DNA of 64,000 bases, taken from assembly GCA_014284505.1 (NCBI GenBank), contig JAAFYY010000001.1, positions 6,869,845-6,933,844 of the forward strand. The letters are read 5' to 3'. Position numbers and translations under genes: made by a program. This document shows, piece after piece, positions 46,848 to 56,737 of this stretch (within the stretch, counting starts at the first letter, position 1; the number at the start of each line of letters is the position of its first letter). A model generated the notes under the pieces. That model was not told the DNA's origin and searched no databases. It worked only from the letters and a program-made list of their open reading frames with translations. The DNA is from Streptacidiphilus sp. 4-A2. GTDB taxonomy: Bacteria > Actinomycetota > Actinomycetes > Streptomycetales > Streptomycetaceae.

Positions 46848-47503
46848 ATGACACAACAGGGGCGCATTCGGGTCTTCCTGGTGGACGACCACGAGGTGGT
46901 CCGCCGGGGCGTCCAGGAGCTGCTCTCGGTCGAGGACGGGATCGAGGTCGTCGGCGAGGCCGGGACCGCCGCTGAGGCGCTGGCGCGGATCCCCGCCGCC
47001 CGCCCGGATGTGGCGGTGCTGGACGTCCGGCTGCCGGACGGCAGCGGGGTGGACGTCTGCCGCGAGGTCCGCTCCCGGCAGCCCGAGGTGAAGTGCCTGA
47101 TGCTGACCTCCTACTCGGACGACGAGGCGCTCTTCGACGCGATCATGGCCGGGGCCTCGGGTTATGTGCTCAAGGCCATCCGCGGCTCCGACCTGCTCTC
47201 CGCGGTCCGCGACGTCGCCGCGGGCCGGTCGCTGCTGGACCCGGTGGCCACCGGCCGGGTGCTGGACCGGCTGCGCGGCGGCGCGACCAGCCCGATCCCC
47301 GGCTGACCGGGCTCGGTCCGCAGGAGCGCCGGATCCTCGACCTGATCGGCGAGGGGATGACCAACCGGCAGATCGGCGACCGGCTGCACCTGGCCGAGAA
47401 GACCGTCAAGAACTACGTCTCCGGGCTGTTCGCCAAGCTCGGCATGGAGCGCCGCACCCAGGCCGCCGCCTACGCCGCCCGGCTGCACGCCCAGGAGCGC
47501 TGA
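46848..47503 (+). CDS. LuxR/NarL-type response regulator (DevR-like)
   Basis: Receiver domain RIRVFLVDDHEVVRRGVQEL (acidic pocket DD), phospho-acceptor in RPDVAVLDVRLPDGSGVDVC, then CLMLTSYSDDEALFDAIMAG and ASGYVLKAIRGSDL (conserved T/S and K). After a break near 47295 the LuxR helix-turn-helix reads LGPQERRILDLIGEGMTNRQ, IGDRLHLAEKTVKNYVSGLF and AKLGMERRTQAAAYAARL. About 218 residues. Divergent from bkdA with a 262-base intergenic region. Resembles DevR/DosR regulators; no sensor kinase is adjacent. Confidence 0.88.
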
Positions 47504-47600
47504 AGCCCGAGCATGCGCTGAAGCCCGAGCATGCGCTGAAGCCCCAGGAACGCTGAAGCCCCAGGAACGCTGAGCCCGAGCAAGCGCTGAAGCCCGACCG
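47497..47600 (+). repeat. 18-bp tandem repeat at the end of the response regulator gene
   Basis: GCGCTGAAGCCCGAGCAT occurs at 47497 and 47515, followed by variants ending CCCCAGGAAC (47533, 47552) and shorter copies to 47600. The first unit contains the regulator's stop codon, so the array seems to have grown from the gene's last codons. Confidence 0.8.
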
Positions 47601-47679
47601 GCACTGGGGGCGCGTAGGGGCGCACAGGGGGCGCCCAACAGTCGCTGGGAGCCCTGCTCGGCAGGCGTACCATCGGCCC

Positions 47680-48727
47680 GTGACACAGTGTCGGGCCGCT
47701 CCTGCGGCGCTGGCGGATACGGTGCACGGGATCCCGGTGGGCGCGGTGCTGCGGCGCTATCAGGATGTCACCGCGAGCTCCGCCGAACGGGTGAGTCAGG
47801 GCCTGCTCAACCGGGGTCTGCGGATCACCGGCCCGGACGGCGGCTACTTCCTCAAGCAGTACCTGGACGACGTCGGGCACTCCTCGGGCGCCGCCATCAC
47901 CGCGCAGCACCGGGCCGTGGCCGGGCTGCGCGACCTGGGCCTGCCCACCGTCCCCCGCTGGCCGCCCGCGACGGGCGGACCTTCGTGCTGCTGCGCGGAC
48001 GCCGCTATGCGCTGTTCCCGTGGGTCGAGGGAGAGCACCGCTCCGGCACCGCTCTCGACCATGAGCAGTGCTCTGCTCTCGGAGCGCTGCTCGGCCGGGT
48101 GCACAGTGCTCTCGCCCAGCTGCTCCCGGCTGCCCCGCACCCGGTGTCGCACCCCAGTGCCGACCCGGCGCAGACCCGGCGGACCATTGCCGGACTGCTG
48201 GCGCTCGCCCGCGACCGCGCGCCCCAGGAACCCTTCGACGCGCTGGCCCGGCGCGGCTGCGGGAACGGCTGGAACTGCTCGCCGTCCACGGCCACCGGCG
48301 TCCCGGGCCGGACGCGGCCCCGCCCAGTGGCTGGGTGCACGGCGACTTCCACCCGCTGAACCTGGTCTACCGGGGCCGGGAACCGGCCGCGGTGCTCGAC
48401 TGGGACCGGCTCGGGCCCAAGCCGCGCACCGAGGAGGCGGTCCGGGCCGCCACGCTGTTCTTCAACCACCCGGACACCGGGGTGCTCGACCTGCCGCGGG
48501 TGCGCCGCTATGCCCGCGCCTACCGCGAGGCCTCCGGCGCCACCCCGGAGGAGGTCGCCGCCGGCGTCCACCGGGTCTGGTGGGAGCGGCTCAACGACTT
48601 CTGGATGCTGCGCTGGCGCTACCAGCGCCGGGATCAGCGGGCCGACCCGCTGTTCCCGGCCGCCGCCGCACAGACCGCCTGGTGGTGCGAGGAGTACGAG
48701 CAGGTCCTCGACGCCTGCGTGAACTGA
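47680..48727 (+). CDS. APH-fold phosphotransferase
   Basis: GTG 47680 begins TQCRAAPAALADTVHGIPVG, then RVSQGLLNRGLRITGPDGGY and FLKQYLDD (ATP lysine). After breaks near 47965 and 48260 the catalytic loop reads SGWVHGDFHPLNLVYRGREP (H-G-D-x-x-x-x-N) followed by AAVLDWDRLGPKPRTEEAVR. The C-terminus VWWERLNDFWMLRWRYQRRD resembles the homoserine kinase/HypX-like branch. About 348 residues. Lies between the regulator and a convergent kinase gene. Substrate unknown. Confidence 0.78.
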
Positions 48728-48849
48728 CGCGCCGGCCCGGCGGCCCGCCCGGCACGGCGCACACCACCTGGTCCGCGCACCACCCGGTCCTCGCACCACC
48801 AGGCGGTCTGCGCTCGCGCCGGGCGCTCACCTGCCTGGGAAACGACGAC

Positions 48850-48881
48850 GGGCTCCGGGGAGTTGCGCTCCCCCGGAGCCC
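48850..48881. terminator. Bidirectional terminator between convergent genes
   Basis: GGGCTCCGGGG and CCCCGGAGCCC pair as a perfect 11-bp stem with a 10-base loop, between the APH gene (plus) and the Ser/Thr kinase gene (minus). Confidence 0.7.
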
Positions 48882-48921
48882 GGTCACCGCTGTCGCCCGG
48901 AACGGGCGGCTGCGGTCAGGC

Positions 48922-50542
48922 CTACGGGTTGTTGGCCGGGGGTTCTTGCCGCCCGCCTGCGCGCTGTCGGTGTCGCTCGGGGTGTCCGAGGGCGTGTCCG
49001 ACGGCGTGAGCGAGGGCGAGGGCGTCAGCGAGGCCGACGGGGTGGTCGACGGCGAGGGCGTCAGCGAGGCCGACGGGGTGGTCGACGGCGACGGCGTCAG
49101 CGAGGCGGGCGGGCTGTAGGGCGGCGGGCTGTAGGTGTCGCTGGGCGTCGGGCTGGCGGTCGCGATGCTCGGCGGCGCGCTGCTCGGCTGGCTGCTGTCG
49201 CTGGCGGTGCTGCTGGACGTGCTTGAGCCGACCGGGATCGGGGTGCCGCCGCCGGAGCCGCGCATGGCCAGCGCCACCCCGATGGTGATCGCCGCGATGG
49301 CGACCAGCACCGCGATCACCGCGAAGACCGCCTTGCGGTTGTTGCGCTCGTCGTGGCCGTCGTCGTACGGGCCCTCGTAGACACTGGCCCCGCCGCCGCC
49401 GGCACCGGACGGCTGGGCGCGCATCGCCTGGTCGCGCCGACCGCGCCCACCTGGCCGATCTGGCCCATCGGCGTGGTGTACGCCTCGGGACGGGCGATCC
49501 GGGTGGCGCCCAGCGCCCCGCCCGCGGCCGCGCCCGCCGCCGAGGCGGGAAGCGCCTCGGTGACGGCATTGCCTGGTGCATGGTGCGCAGCATGTGCTGC
49601 AGATGCGCGCGCATCTCGTCGCGCTCTGGAACCGGTCGTCCGGGTCCTTGGCCAGCGAGCGCAGCACCAGCGCGTCCAGCACCGCCGGAACCCGTCCGTT
49701 GGCCTGCGACGGCGCACCGGGGCGTCCTGCACGTGCTGGTAGACCACCGACAGCGGGGTGTCGCCGGTGAACGGGGGGCGCGTCCAGCTCGTAGAGCATG
49801 CAGCCGGTGGCGTAGAGGTCGGAGCGGTAGTCGACGCCTTGCCCAGCGCCTGCTCCGGCGACAGGTACTGCGGGGTGCCATGACCATGCCGTCGGTCATG
49901 GTGCTGGTGGCGCCGGTCAGCGCGCGGGCGATGCCGAAGTCCATCACCTTCACCGCACCGGTGTTGGTGATGATCACGTTGGCGGGCTTGATGTCGCGTG
50001 CACGATGCCGTGGCGGTGGCTGTAGGCCAGCGCCTCCAGATCCCGGCCGAGATGATCAGCGCCTGGTCGACCGGCGGCGGCTCCTCGCTCTGCAGCAGCT
50101 CGCGCACCGTGTGGCCCTCGACCAGCTCCATCACGATGTACGAACGGTCTCCTGGCCCTGCGCCTCCTCGCCGGTGTCGTAGACCGCGACCACGGCATGG
50201 TGGTTGAGCGAGGCCACGGCGTGTGCCTCGCGGGAACCGCATCCGGGCGATGGCGTCCTCGGCCAGGTCCGGGCGCAGCACCTTGACCGCGACGGTCCGG
50301 CCGAGCCGGGTGTCCTGAGCCCCGAAGACCTCGGCCATGCCGCCCCGGCCGAGCCGACGGGTGAGCCGGTAGCGGCCCTCGCCGAACACGCTCAGCCCGC
50401 CGGTGGAGGTGATCTGCTGCTCCAGTGACGGCTGTTGACTCGCGACCGGTCGTTCCCGTCGGCTGCTGGCCCGGTCAGTGCCCTGACCTGCCCACTGTTC
50501 CTGGGATGCGAACGGGGAGGGGCTGTCGTGAGCGGGCGTCAC
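48922..50542 (-). CDS. Membrane Ser/Thr protein kinase (PknB-like, no PASTA)
   Basis: Kinase domain from about residue 50: YRLTRRLGRGGMAEVFGAQD (Gly loop), TVAVKVLRPDLAED (Lys), SYIVMELVEGHTVRELLQSE, then HRHGIVHRDIKPANV and VKVMDFGIARALTGATSTMT (catalytic loop, DFG, activation loop), PQYLSPEQALGKG and QYLSPEQ-type APE motif. After a linker one transmembrane segment (KAVFAVIAVLVAIAAITIGV) leads to an outside domain of Ser/Thr/Pro repeats, SLTPSPSTTPSA three times. It has at least seven frame breaks. No PASTA repeats. GTG 50542 is the chosen start. Synteny with bkd and the regulator is conserved in Streptomyces. Confidence 0.85.
49010..49110 (-). repeat. 42-bp in-frame tandem repeat in the kinase gene
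   Basis: Two full and one partial 42-base units encode SLTPSPSTTPSA-like blocks of the extracellular tail, followed by shorter SDTP repeats. Such tracts vary in length between strains and are likely O-glycosylated. Confidence 0.75.
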
Positions 50543-50783
50543 ATCGCTGTCGTCACCGTACGGTGCCGAGGAGTCACGCTGCGCATCCGTGTCGTCAGCG
50601 CCGCTGCGTGCTCGTTGTCTGCCATTACTCTCCGCCGTCGGTCATCCGTCTGTGCACCCGGTGTCACCGGGCTGGTCACCCACTGTGTATTCTCCGCCGT
50701 CCGCGCGGGTCTTCAGAGCACGCTACCGGTTTCTCGGCGCACGCGTGGTGGCCGGTCCGCCGGTTGAACGTCAACCGGCCGGA

Positions 50784-52387
50784 TCAGGACCCGTCCCGCG
50801 CCTGCGCGGCTCGACCGGTACCGGCGCCGGCCCCGTGGTACCCGACGACAACGGCGGTACGCCCCAGGCCGTTGCCGTAAGTGTCGTTGTCCTGATTGGA
50901 CTTCAACGCGTCACCGATCAGCCCCAGCAGGAACAGTCCGACCACGATCACGCTGATGATCACGGCCACGACCGCGCAGCCGCGCCTGGCTCCGCTCCGC
51001 CGCTGGGCTGCGCATCGGCATCGCCATCCGCGGCGGTGGGGTCGGACGTACCGCGGGCCGCTGCGGCGCCTGCGCCGGGCGGTACGGCGGCGGGGTCTGC
51101 GCCGCCGGCCGCGGCACGTACGGCGGGCGTGGCCGCCGGCCGGACCGGCCGCGGCTGCGGCGTGGCGGCTGCCGTAGCCGGGCTGCGGCTGCGGGCCCGG
51201 GCGGTACGGCGCCTGGACCGGCGGCACGGCCTGCTGCTGACCGGTGTACGGCTGGTTCGGGTAGGGCCGCCGTTGAACTGCTGCCCGCCGAACTGCTGCC
51301 CGGGAAAGGCGGTCCGGGCTGCTGGTGTCCGGCCTGGTCCGGGCTGCGGTCCGCCGAACTGCGGCTGACCCGGCTGGTAGGGCTGCTGCACCGACGGCGG
51401 GGCGTGCCCAACTGCCCCTGGGCCTGCGGGAAGAGAGCGTTGGCGCCGGAGCCGCCGACCCCCGGGCCGCCGGGTCGCGGACCGTCGCCGACCAGCAGCG
51501 GCGCCCCGCCGACCGCTGCGCCGAGCATCCGCTCGCACTCCACGCGCATGGTGTCGGCGTCCGGGAAGCGGTGCGCCGGGTCCTTCCGCAGCGCGCGCGC
51601 CACCAGCGCGTCCACCCCGGGCGGCACGGCCGCGTTGAAGCTCGACGGCGCCGGAGGGGTCTCCTGGACATGCTGGTAGGCCATGCCCAGCGCCGACTCC
51701 GACTCGAACGGCAGCCTGCCGGTGAGCAGTTCGAACAGCATGCAGCCGACCGAGTACAGGTCGGAGCGGGCGTCCACGGCCCGGCCCAGCGCCTGCTCCG
51801 GCGACAGGTACTGCGGGTGCCGACCACCATGCCGGTCTGCGTCATCGAGGTGACACCGGACTGCATTGCCCGGCGATGCCGAAGTCCATCACCTTGACCA
51901 CGCCGCGGCCGGTCACCATCACGTTGGCGGCTTGATGTCGCGGTGCACCAGCCCCTGTTCGTGCGACGCGGCCAGTGCGGCCAGAACCTCGCCGGTGATC
52001 CGCAGCGCGCGGTCCGCGGCATCGCGCCGTACTCGGCCATGTCCTTGCGCAGCACCGAACTGAGGGTCGAGCCCTCGACGTACTCCATCACGATGAAGGG
52101 ACGAGCACCCCGTCCTCGTTCTCGTCCGCCGCTGTCGTGCACCTGGACGATGTTGGCGTGGTTCAGCCGCGCCACCGCCTGCGCCTCGCGGCGGAACCGT
52201 TCGCGGAAGGACGGCTCCCGGCTCATCTCGCCGAGCATCGTCTTTATCGCCACCGTCGGTCGAGGACCGTGTCGTCGGCGAGGTGGACGGTGGCCATGCC
52301 GCCCTGACCGAGCAGTTCCCGCAGTGCATAACGGCCGTGGCCGACCGTCCGCACCACGTCGCCGCGACCGCTGCCCTGCACACTCAT
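50784..52387 (-). CDS. Ser/Thr protein kinase with C-terminal membrane anchor
   Basis: ATG 52387 (after GGAAGAGAAG) begins SVQGSGRGDVVRTVGHGRYA, then LRELLGQGGMATVHLADDTV, DRTVAIKTMLGEMSREPSFR, PFIVMEYVEGSTLSSVLRKD, HEQGLVHRDIKPANV and VVKVMDFGIAGAMQSGVTSM, the complete kinase set. A long Pro/Gln/Tyr-rich linker follows, then RGCAVVAVIISVIVVGLFLL and a short tail ending GRAAQARDGS. About 530 residues with at least eight frame breaks. Paired with the kinase gene at 48922; the order corresponds, from memory, to SCO3820-SCO3821. It likely signals on cell-wall or developmental state. Confidence 0.85.
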
Positions 52388-52595
52388 CAGCTTCTCTTCC
52401 CCCGGGCGCGCGCAGACGCATGCCAGCGACCGGCGCCTATCGCGTACCAGGACGCCAGGCTATCGGGCCGGACCGACCCGCGTCGCGGGGGTTGGCGGAC
52501 AAGAACATGCCCGTTCGCCCGGAACTGACCACGCGGCAGCCGCGTCCGCAGCGGTGGCCGCCGACCGTACCCGACCGGCCGCCGCCGCTGCCCCG

Positions 52596-53167
52596 TTACA
52601 GGTAGGACCGAGCGCAGCGGCCCCTGGTCCTCGTCGTCCTCCTCGGCGCCCGGGGCGCCGGCGGCAGGGCCCGCCGCATCTGCTCCAACTGGGCACGCGC
52701 GGCCATCTGCTGGCGAACAGCGCGGTCTGGATGCCGTGGAACAGGCCCTCCAGCCAGCCCACCAACTGGGCCTGGGCGATCCGCAGTTCGGCCTCGCTGG
52801 GGATGGCCTCCTCGGTGAAGGGAAGCGACAGCCGCTCCAGCTCCTCCACCAGCTCGGGAGCGAGACCGCCTCCAGCTCCTTGACCGAACTGGCGTGGATC
52901 TCCTTCAGCCGGACCCGGCTGGCCTCGTCCAGTGCCTGGCGGACCTCCTCCAGCAACTGCTTGATCATGCTGCCGATGCGCATGACCTTGGCGGGCTGCT
53001 CCACCATCTCCGTGATCGGCAGCTCGCGGGACTCGCCGCCTGCGCCGCCGCCGCTGCCACCGACCCCGCTCGTCGGGAGGCCGCCCACGGGCATCCCATC
53101 GGGACCGACGATCAGGACCTGGGGGCCGTTTTCCCGGCTCGTTCATCGGCATGTTCATACTGGCCAT
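52596..53167 (-). CDS. bpa: Bacterial proteasome activator Bpa
   Basis: ATP-independent ring that opens the 20S proteasome gate. ATG 53167 begins MASMNMPMNEPGK; then GPDGMPVGGLPTSGVGG, ELPITEMVEQPAKVMRIGSM, IKQLLEEVRQALDEASRVRL, KEIHASSVKELE, LAPELVEELERLSLPFTEEA and QAQLVGWLEGLFHGIQTALF, the four-helix core of Bpa (Rv3780 family). After breaks near 53115, 52860, 52715 and 52612 the protein ends in SGPYL, matching the C-terminal proteasome-docking motif. About 190 residues. Confidence 0.88.
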
Positions 53168-53245
53168 TGTCTCCCACCCGGCTGCTGACAGGGGCCGTAC
53201 CCCGGGGATCCGGCCCGGTCAGCCCCCCGGAGATCGCCGGGCTGC

Positions 53246-54136
53246 TCACAGCCGCCGCAGCCGCCAGCCCAGCAGACCGGCCCCGGCGCCGATCAGCGCC
53301 AGCCCGACGCCCAGCGGCAGCAGCGGGCGCCGCAGCGTGCGGCCGTAACTGCCCGGTCCGGCCGGCGGCAGGGCCAGGTATGCGGGCTGCGAACCGGCCA
53401 GGGCGCTCGGGCCAGCGGTGGCGGGCCGGGCGGCGCGGGCGCCACACCTGCCCCTCGGCCTGCCCCTCGGCCTGGTCCGCGGACTGGCTCCCGGCCTGCT
53501 CCTGGCCCGCTCCGCAGCCTGGCGGCCGGCTGCGGAGCGGCCCGGCGGGCCGCGTCCGAGCCGGTGCCGGTGCCGCTGCGGGACGACCCCGGGCACCGCC
53601 CCTGCCTGCGGCGGAGCCTCTCGTCCGGCCCCGCCCGCACTGCCGGAGGAGGCGGCCGTCCCGTCGGCGGTGACCGCTTCCGTCCCGCCCGGGAACAGCG
53701 GCTGCACCAGCGGCACCGGTAGTCGGACTGCCCGGCCCCGGGCCCGTCGCCCGCCGCACCGTCCCCGGGATCCGGCCCCGGCGCGTTCGCGGCCGTCGCG
53801 GCCGCGGTGGTGGCCGGGTTGCTCGGGGCGGATCCGCCGGGCCGGCCGGGGCGCGGCCGGGGCGCCGCGTTCGTGGTCGTCGTGGCCGCCGTGGACCATT
53901 CGGGGCGGACCAGCCGGACCTCCCCTCCGTCCGGCAGCCGCAGCAGCATCCCGGCCCCGGCGTAGGGGTCGGAGTCCCGGCGGAGCGGGTGGCCGCCGTG
54001 CTTGGACACCTCGGCCGTCGAGGACGCCCAGGCGGTCGTGGCCGCCCCCGGCCCGGCGTCCAGTGCGGTGAGCCCGGCGAGCACGCCGAGGGCAGTGAGC
54101 ACGGTACGGCTGGGTGCGCTGCGACGGGGAAGGGCC
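53246..54136 (-). CDS. Actinobacterial secreted or membrane-anchored protein of unknown function
   Basis: GTG 54136 (GGAGG ten bases upstream) begins ALPRRSAPSRTVLTALGVLA and GLTALDAGPGAATTAWASST, a likely signal segment. Then EVSKHGGHPLRRDSDPYAGA and GMLLRLPDGGEVRLVRPEWS, followed by a long Ala/Pro/Gly-rich tract with at least three frame breaks. The C-terminus GRTLRRPLLPLGVGLALIGA and GAGLLGWRLRRL is one membrane helix with a basic end, like a sorting or tail anchor. I do not recognise the family. Located between bpa and a TetR gene. Confidence 0.55.
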   Translation of the reverse strand, partial: GPSPSQRTQPYRAHCPRRARRAHRTGRRAGGGHDRLGVLDGRGVQARRPPAPPGLRPLRRGRDAAAAAGRRGGPAGPPRMVHGGHDDHERGAPAAPRPARRIRPEQPGHHRGRDGRERAGAGSRGRCGGRRARGRAVRLPVPLVQPLFPGGTEAVTADGTAASSGSAGGAGREAPPQAGAVPGVVPQRHRHRLGRGPPGRSAAGRQAAERARSRPGASPRTRPRGRPRGRCGARAARPATAGPSALAGSQPAYLALPPAGPGSYGRTLRRPLLPLGVGLALIGAGAGLLGWRLRRL

Positions 54137-54252
54137 ACGGTCTCGCGTCCTCCAAGCCGGTACGGCTCCTGGGCAGATGGTGCTAGAACACTCCCATATA
54201 TCCCTAAAAGCAGCATTTCGGACATGGCGACACGAGCGACCCGGGGCGACTC

Positions 54253-54964
54253 TCAGCCGGATTGGTGCAGCAGCCCGGTCAGTACCCGGGTGACCACCCG
54301 GTCGAAGACCCGCTCGGCCGGCTCCCGCGCGCCGGTGCGTGCCGCACCGGCCAGGGCGGCGGCCAGATGGGGGTGGCTGCCGGGGCTGACCGCCCGGGTC
54401 AGGTACTCCTGCTGCGCCTGCTGCCACTGCGGCAGCGTCCGTCCGGCCCGCCGCTGGTCCGCCTCCGCCCGGCTGAGCGCGGCCACCACGGCATGGAACA
54501 CGCCCAGCGCCTCCAGTTTGGCCCCGGGGAGGCCGGGTGGTCCGCCAGCCGGGCCAGCTCCTGCTCCAGCCGGGAGACGGCATGCGGCCCAGGGGCTGCG
54601 GGAGGCGGTCGCGTCCAGCAGCCAGGGATGCCGCAGATACAGCTCCCGGCTCTGCCGGGCCAGGCCGAGCAGCCCGTCCAGCCAGCTCCCCGGCCCGGGC
54701 CCGGTCGCTGGGTGGTCCATCTCGCCGACCGCCTGGTCGATCATCAGCTCCAGCAGTTCCTCGCGGGTCGCCACATAGCGGTAGAGCGAGGCCGGCCCGG
54801 CTCCCAGGGCCTGCGCCACCGCCCGCATGGTCACCGCGCCCAGCCCGTCCGCGTCCGCCAGTGCGATCCCGGCCGACGCCAGCTGCTCCCGCCGAACGTC
54901 GGCGCCGGCCCCGCCCGGAGCGTTCGGGACGCAGCCAGATGCTCTGCGCATGCGGTTCGGACAT
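54253..54964 (-). CDS. TetR-family transcriptional regulator
   Basis: ATG 54964 begins SEPHAQSIWLRPERSG; after a break near 54910 the helix-turn-helix reads REQLASAGIALADADGLGAV, TMRAVAQALGAGPASLYRYV and ATREELLELMIDQAVGEM, the standard TetR N-terminus. The ligand domain shows WLDGLLGLARQSRELYLRHP and ends VFDRVVTRVLTGLLHQSG, as in TetR_C members related to tetracycline repressor. A further break near 54540. About 236 residues. No divergent target gene is intact upstream; its operator cannot be seen. Confidence 0.8.
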
Positions 54965-55373
54965 GGCCACTCCAGAGATCGACAACCCGCCGAGGTCCTA
55001 TCAGACCACGATCTGCGAACGCCGTATGCAGTCCACCCGAACCTGTTGAAGCTCCATCTGAAGGACCGCGGCCTCCTCGCCCTGGTCCAGGCCGCCACCG
55101 GGCCCGGTGACCGTCGCGACGTCCGACCCGGAAGACCTCGCCCAGCTCTGCGGACCCGCGGTGGAGATCGTCACGGTCTGACCCGCTCCGGCGGTCGCCC
55201 GGTGAACTCCCGCCGGAGCACTGCGGCTCAGAGCTGGAGCGTCCCGCCGGGGCGCGGGCGGGCGATCCGGGACACGTCGGTCCGTCGGCCAGTACCCGCA
55301 CGACTCCCGCTCGCCGGCCCACCGCACGTTCAGATCCGCTGGACGACGATCCGGTCGCCGCAGAGCAGTCGTC
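54965..55373. other. Gene-poor stretch before the MazF-like remnant
   Basis: No intact gene recognised. A minus-strand frame (55001-55327) contains TVTISTAGPQSWARSSGSDV but matches no family I know. The stretch holds the first copy of a 20-bp repeat (55221-55240) whose second copy is the 3' end of the quinone oxidoreductase gene. Confidence 0.4.
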
Positions 55374-55636
55374 GTGGTGCAGGCGAGCGCTTACGAGCAC
55401 TTGTCGACGTGGATTGTTGTGCCCACCACGACCAAGTCGTTCGACTCATTGATCCATCCCACGATCGAACTGCTGGGTCAGGAGGTCAGGGTTCTGGTGG
55501 AACAGGCGACGGCTATCGACCCGCAGCGCCTCGGCGACTTCGCCGGCTGCCTCAGCACTGGTGAGTTGATGAAGGTCAACGAGGCGCTGCGAGCCGTGCT
55601 CGACCTGGAGTAGTCGCTGCGGCTCAGAGCTGGAGC
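55221..55636. repeat. 20-bp direct repeats flanking a 376-bp segment
   Basis: CTGCGGCTCAGAGCTGGAGC occurs at 55221-55240 and 55617-55636, identical in all 20 positions. The right copy covers the stop and last codons of the minus-strand oxidoreductase gene. The MazF-like fragment lies between them. Confidence 0.85.
55374..55613 (+). pseudogene. MazF/PemK-like toxin fragment
   Basis: VVVVQASAYEHLSTWIVVPT then HPTIELLGQEVRVLVEQATA, IDPQRLGDFAGCLSTGELMK and VNEALRAVLDLE is the central and C-terminal part of MazF-type endoribonuclease toxins. The normal N-terminus (a strand with R-R-G-D) is not recognisable upstream, where the frame continues only as Arg/Ser-rich sequence. No antitoxin gene precedes it. 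GTG 55374 is simply the first start in frame. Probably a truncated remnant; an intact start hidden by a frame break cannot be excluded. Confidence 0.6.
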
Positions 55637-56597
55637 AGGATCTTGCCGACGTGGGTGCTGGTTTCCATCAGGCGGTGGGCGTCGGGGGCGGATTCGATGG
55701 GGAGGAGGCGGTCGATGACGGGTTTGACCGCTCCGCTTTCGATGAGCGGCCAGACGTGTTCGCGGACGGAGGCGACGATGGCGGCCTTCTCCTCCAGCGG
55801 GCGGGCGCGCAGGCCGGTGGCGGCGATGGCGGCGCGCTTGGCCATGAGTTTGCCGAGGTTGAGCTCGGCCTGGATGCCGCCCTGCATGCCGATGACGACC
55901 AGGCGGCCGCTGACGGCGAGGGCGTCGAGGTTGCGGTCGAGGTACTTGGCGCCGATGACGTCGAGGATGACGTCCGCGCCGTGGCCGGCGGTGGTCTCGC
56001 GCAGTTCCTCGACGAAGTCCTGCTCGCGGTAGTTGATCAGGATGTCCGCGCCGAGCTCGCGGCAGGCCGCCAGCTTCTCGGGGCTGCCCGCGGTGACCGC
56101 GACCTTCGCGCCGACGGCCTTGGCCAGCTGGATCGCCATGGTGCCGATGCCGCTGCTGCCGCCGTGCACCAGCAGCGTCTCGCCGGGGCGCAGGTGCGCG
56201 ATCTGGAACACGTTGGACCAGACGGTCGCGGTGACCTCCGGCAGCCCGGCGGCGGTGATCAGGTCGACGCCCTTGGGGGGCAGCAGCTGGCCGGCCGGGA
56301 CCGCGACCTCCTCCGCGTAGCCGCCGCCGGAGAGCAGCGCGCAGACCTCGTCGCCGACCGCCCAGCCGCCGACTCCGTCGCCGACGGAGACGATGCGGCC
56401 GGAGCACTCCAGGCCCGGGTAGGGGACGATCCCGGCGGCGGGTCGTAGAAGCCCTGCCGTTGCAGCAGATCCGCCCGGTTCACCGCGGCGGCCGCCACCT
56501 CGACCAGCACCTCGCCCGTCCCGGCCACGGGGGCGGGGACCTCGGTCAGGGTGAGGACGTCAGGGTCGCCGGGTTCAGAAATCACGATGGCTCGCAT
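55624..56597 (-). CDS. NADPH:quinone oxidoreductase, zinc-free MDR family
   Basis: Medium-chain dehydrogenase-type reductase. ATG 56597 begins RAIVISEPGDPDVLTLTEVP, then AAAAVNRADLLQRQGFYDPP, and after a break near 56435 the frame with VCALLSGGGYAEEVAVPAGQ. The NADP Rossmann motif is LLVHGGSSGIGTMAIQLAKA, with KVAVTAGSPEKLAACRELGA following, and the end is DAHRLMETSTHVGKILLQL. About 325 residues. The family reduces quinones or enals without zinc (TP53I3/QOR-like). Upstream are two 16-bp direct repeats. Confidence 0.88.
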
Positions 56598-56630
56598 GCG
56601 GCTCACGCTACTCGTTGCGGGCGCCGGGAA

Positions 56631-56668
56631 GGCTTTTGACGGGCGCGGGAAAGGCTTTTGACGGGCGC
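56631..56668. repeat. Two 16-bp direct repeats before the oxidoreductase gene
   Basis: GGCTTTTGACGGGCGC at 56631-56646 and 56653-56668, 22 bases apart, 34 bases upstream of ATG 56597. Position and spacing (two helical turns) suit a regulator site. Confidence 0.5.
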
Positions 56669-56675
56669 CGGACGG

Positions 56676-56719
56676 CCGTGCCCCGCCGTACCCGCGGTCG
56701 CGGGCCCGGCGGGGCACGG
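56676..56719 (-). terminator. Terminator hairpin after the LCP gene
   Basis: CCGTGCCCCGCCG and CGGCGGGGCACGG form a perfect 13-bp stem, 19 bases beyond the minus-strand stop at 56738. Confidence 0.65.
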
Positions 56720-56737
56720 TGGGGCACGGTGGGTGCG

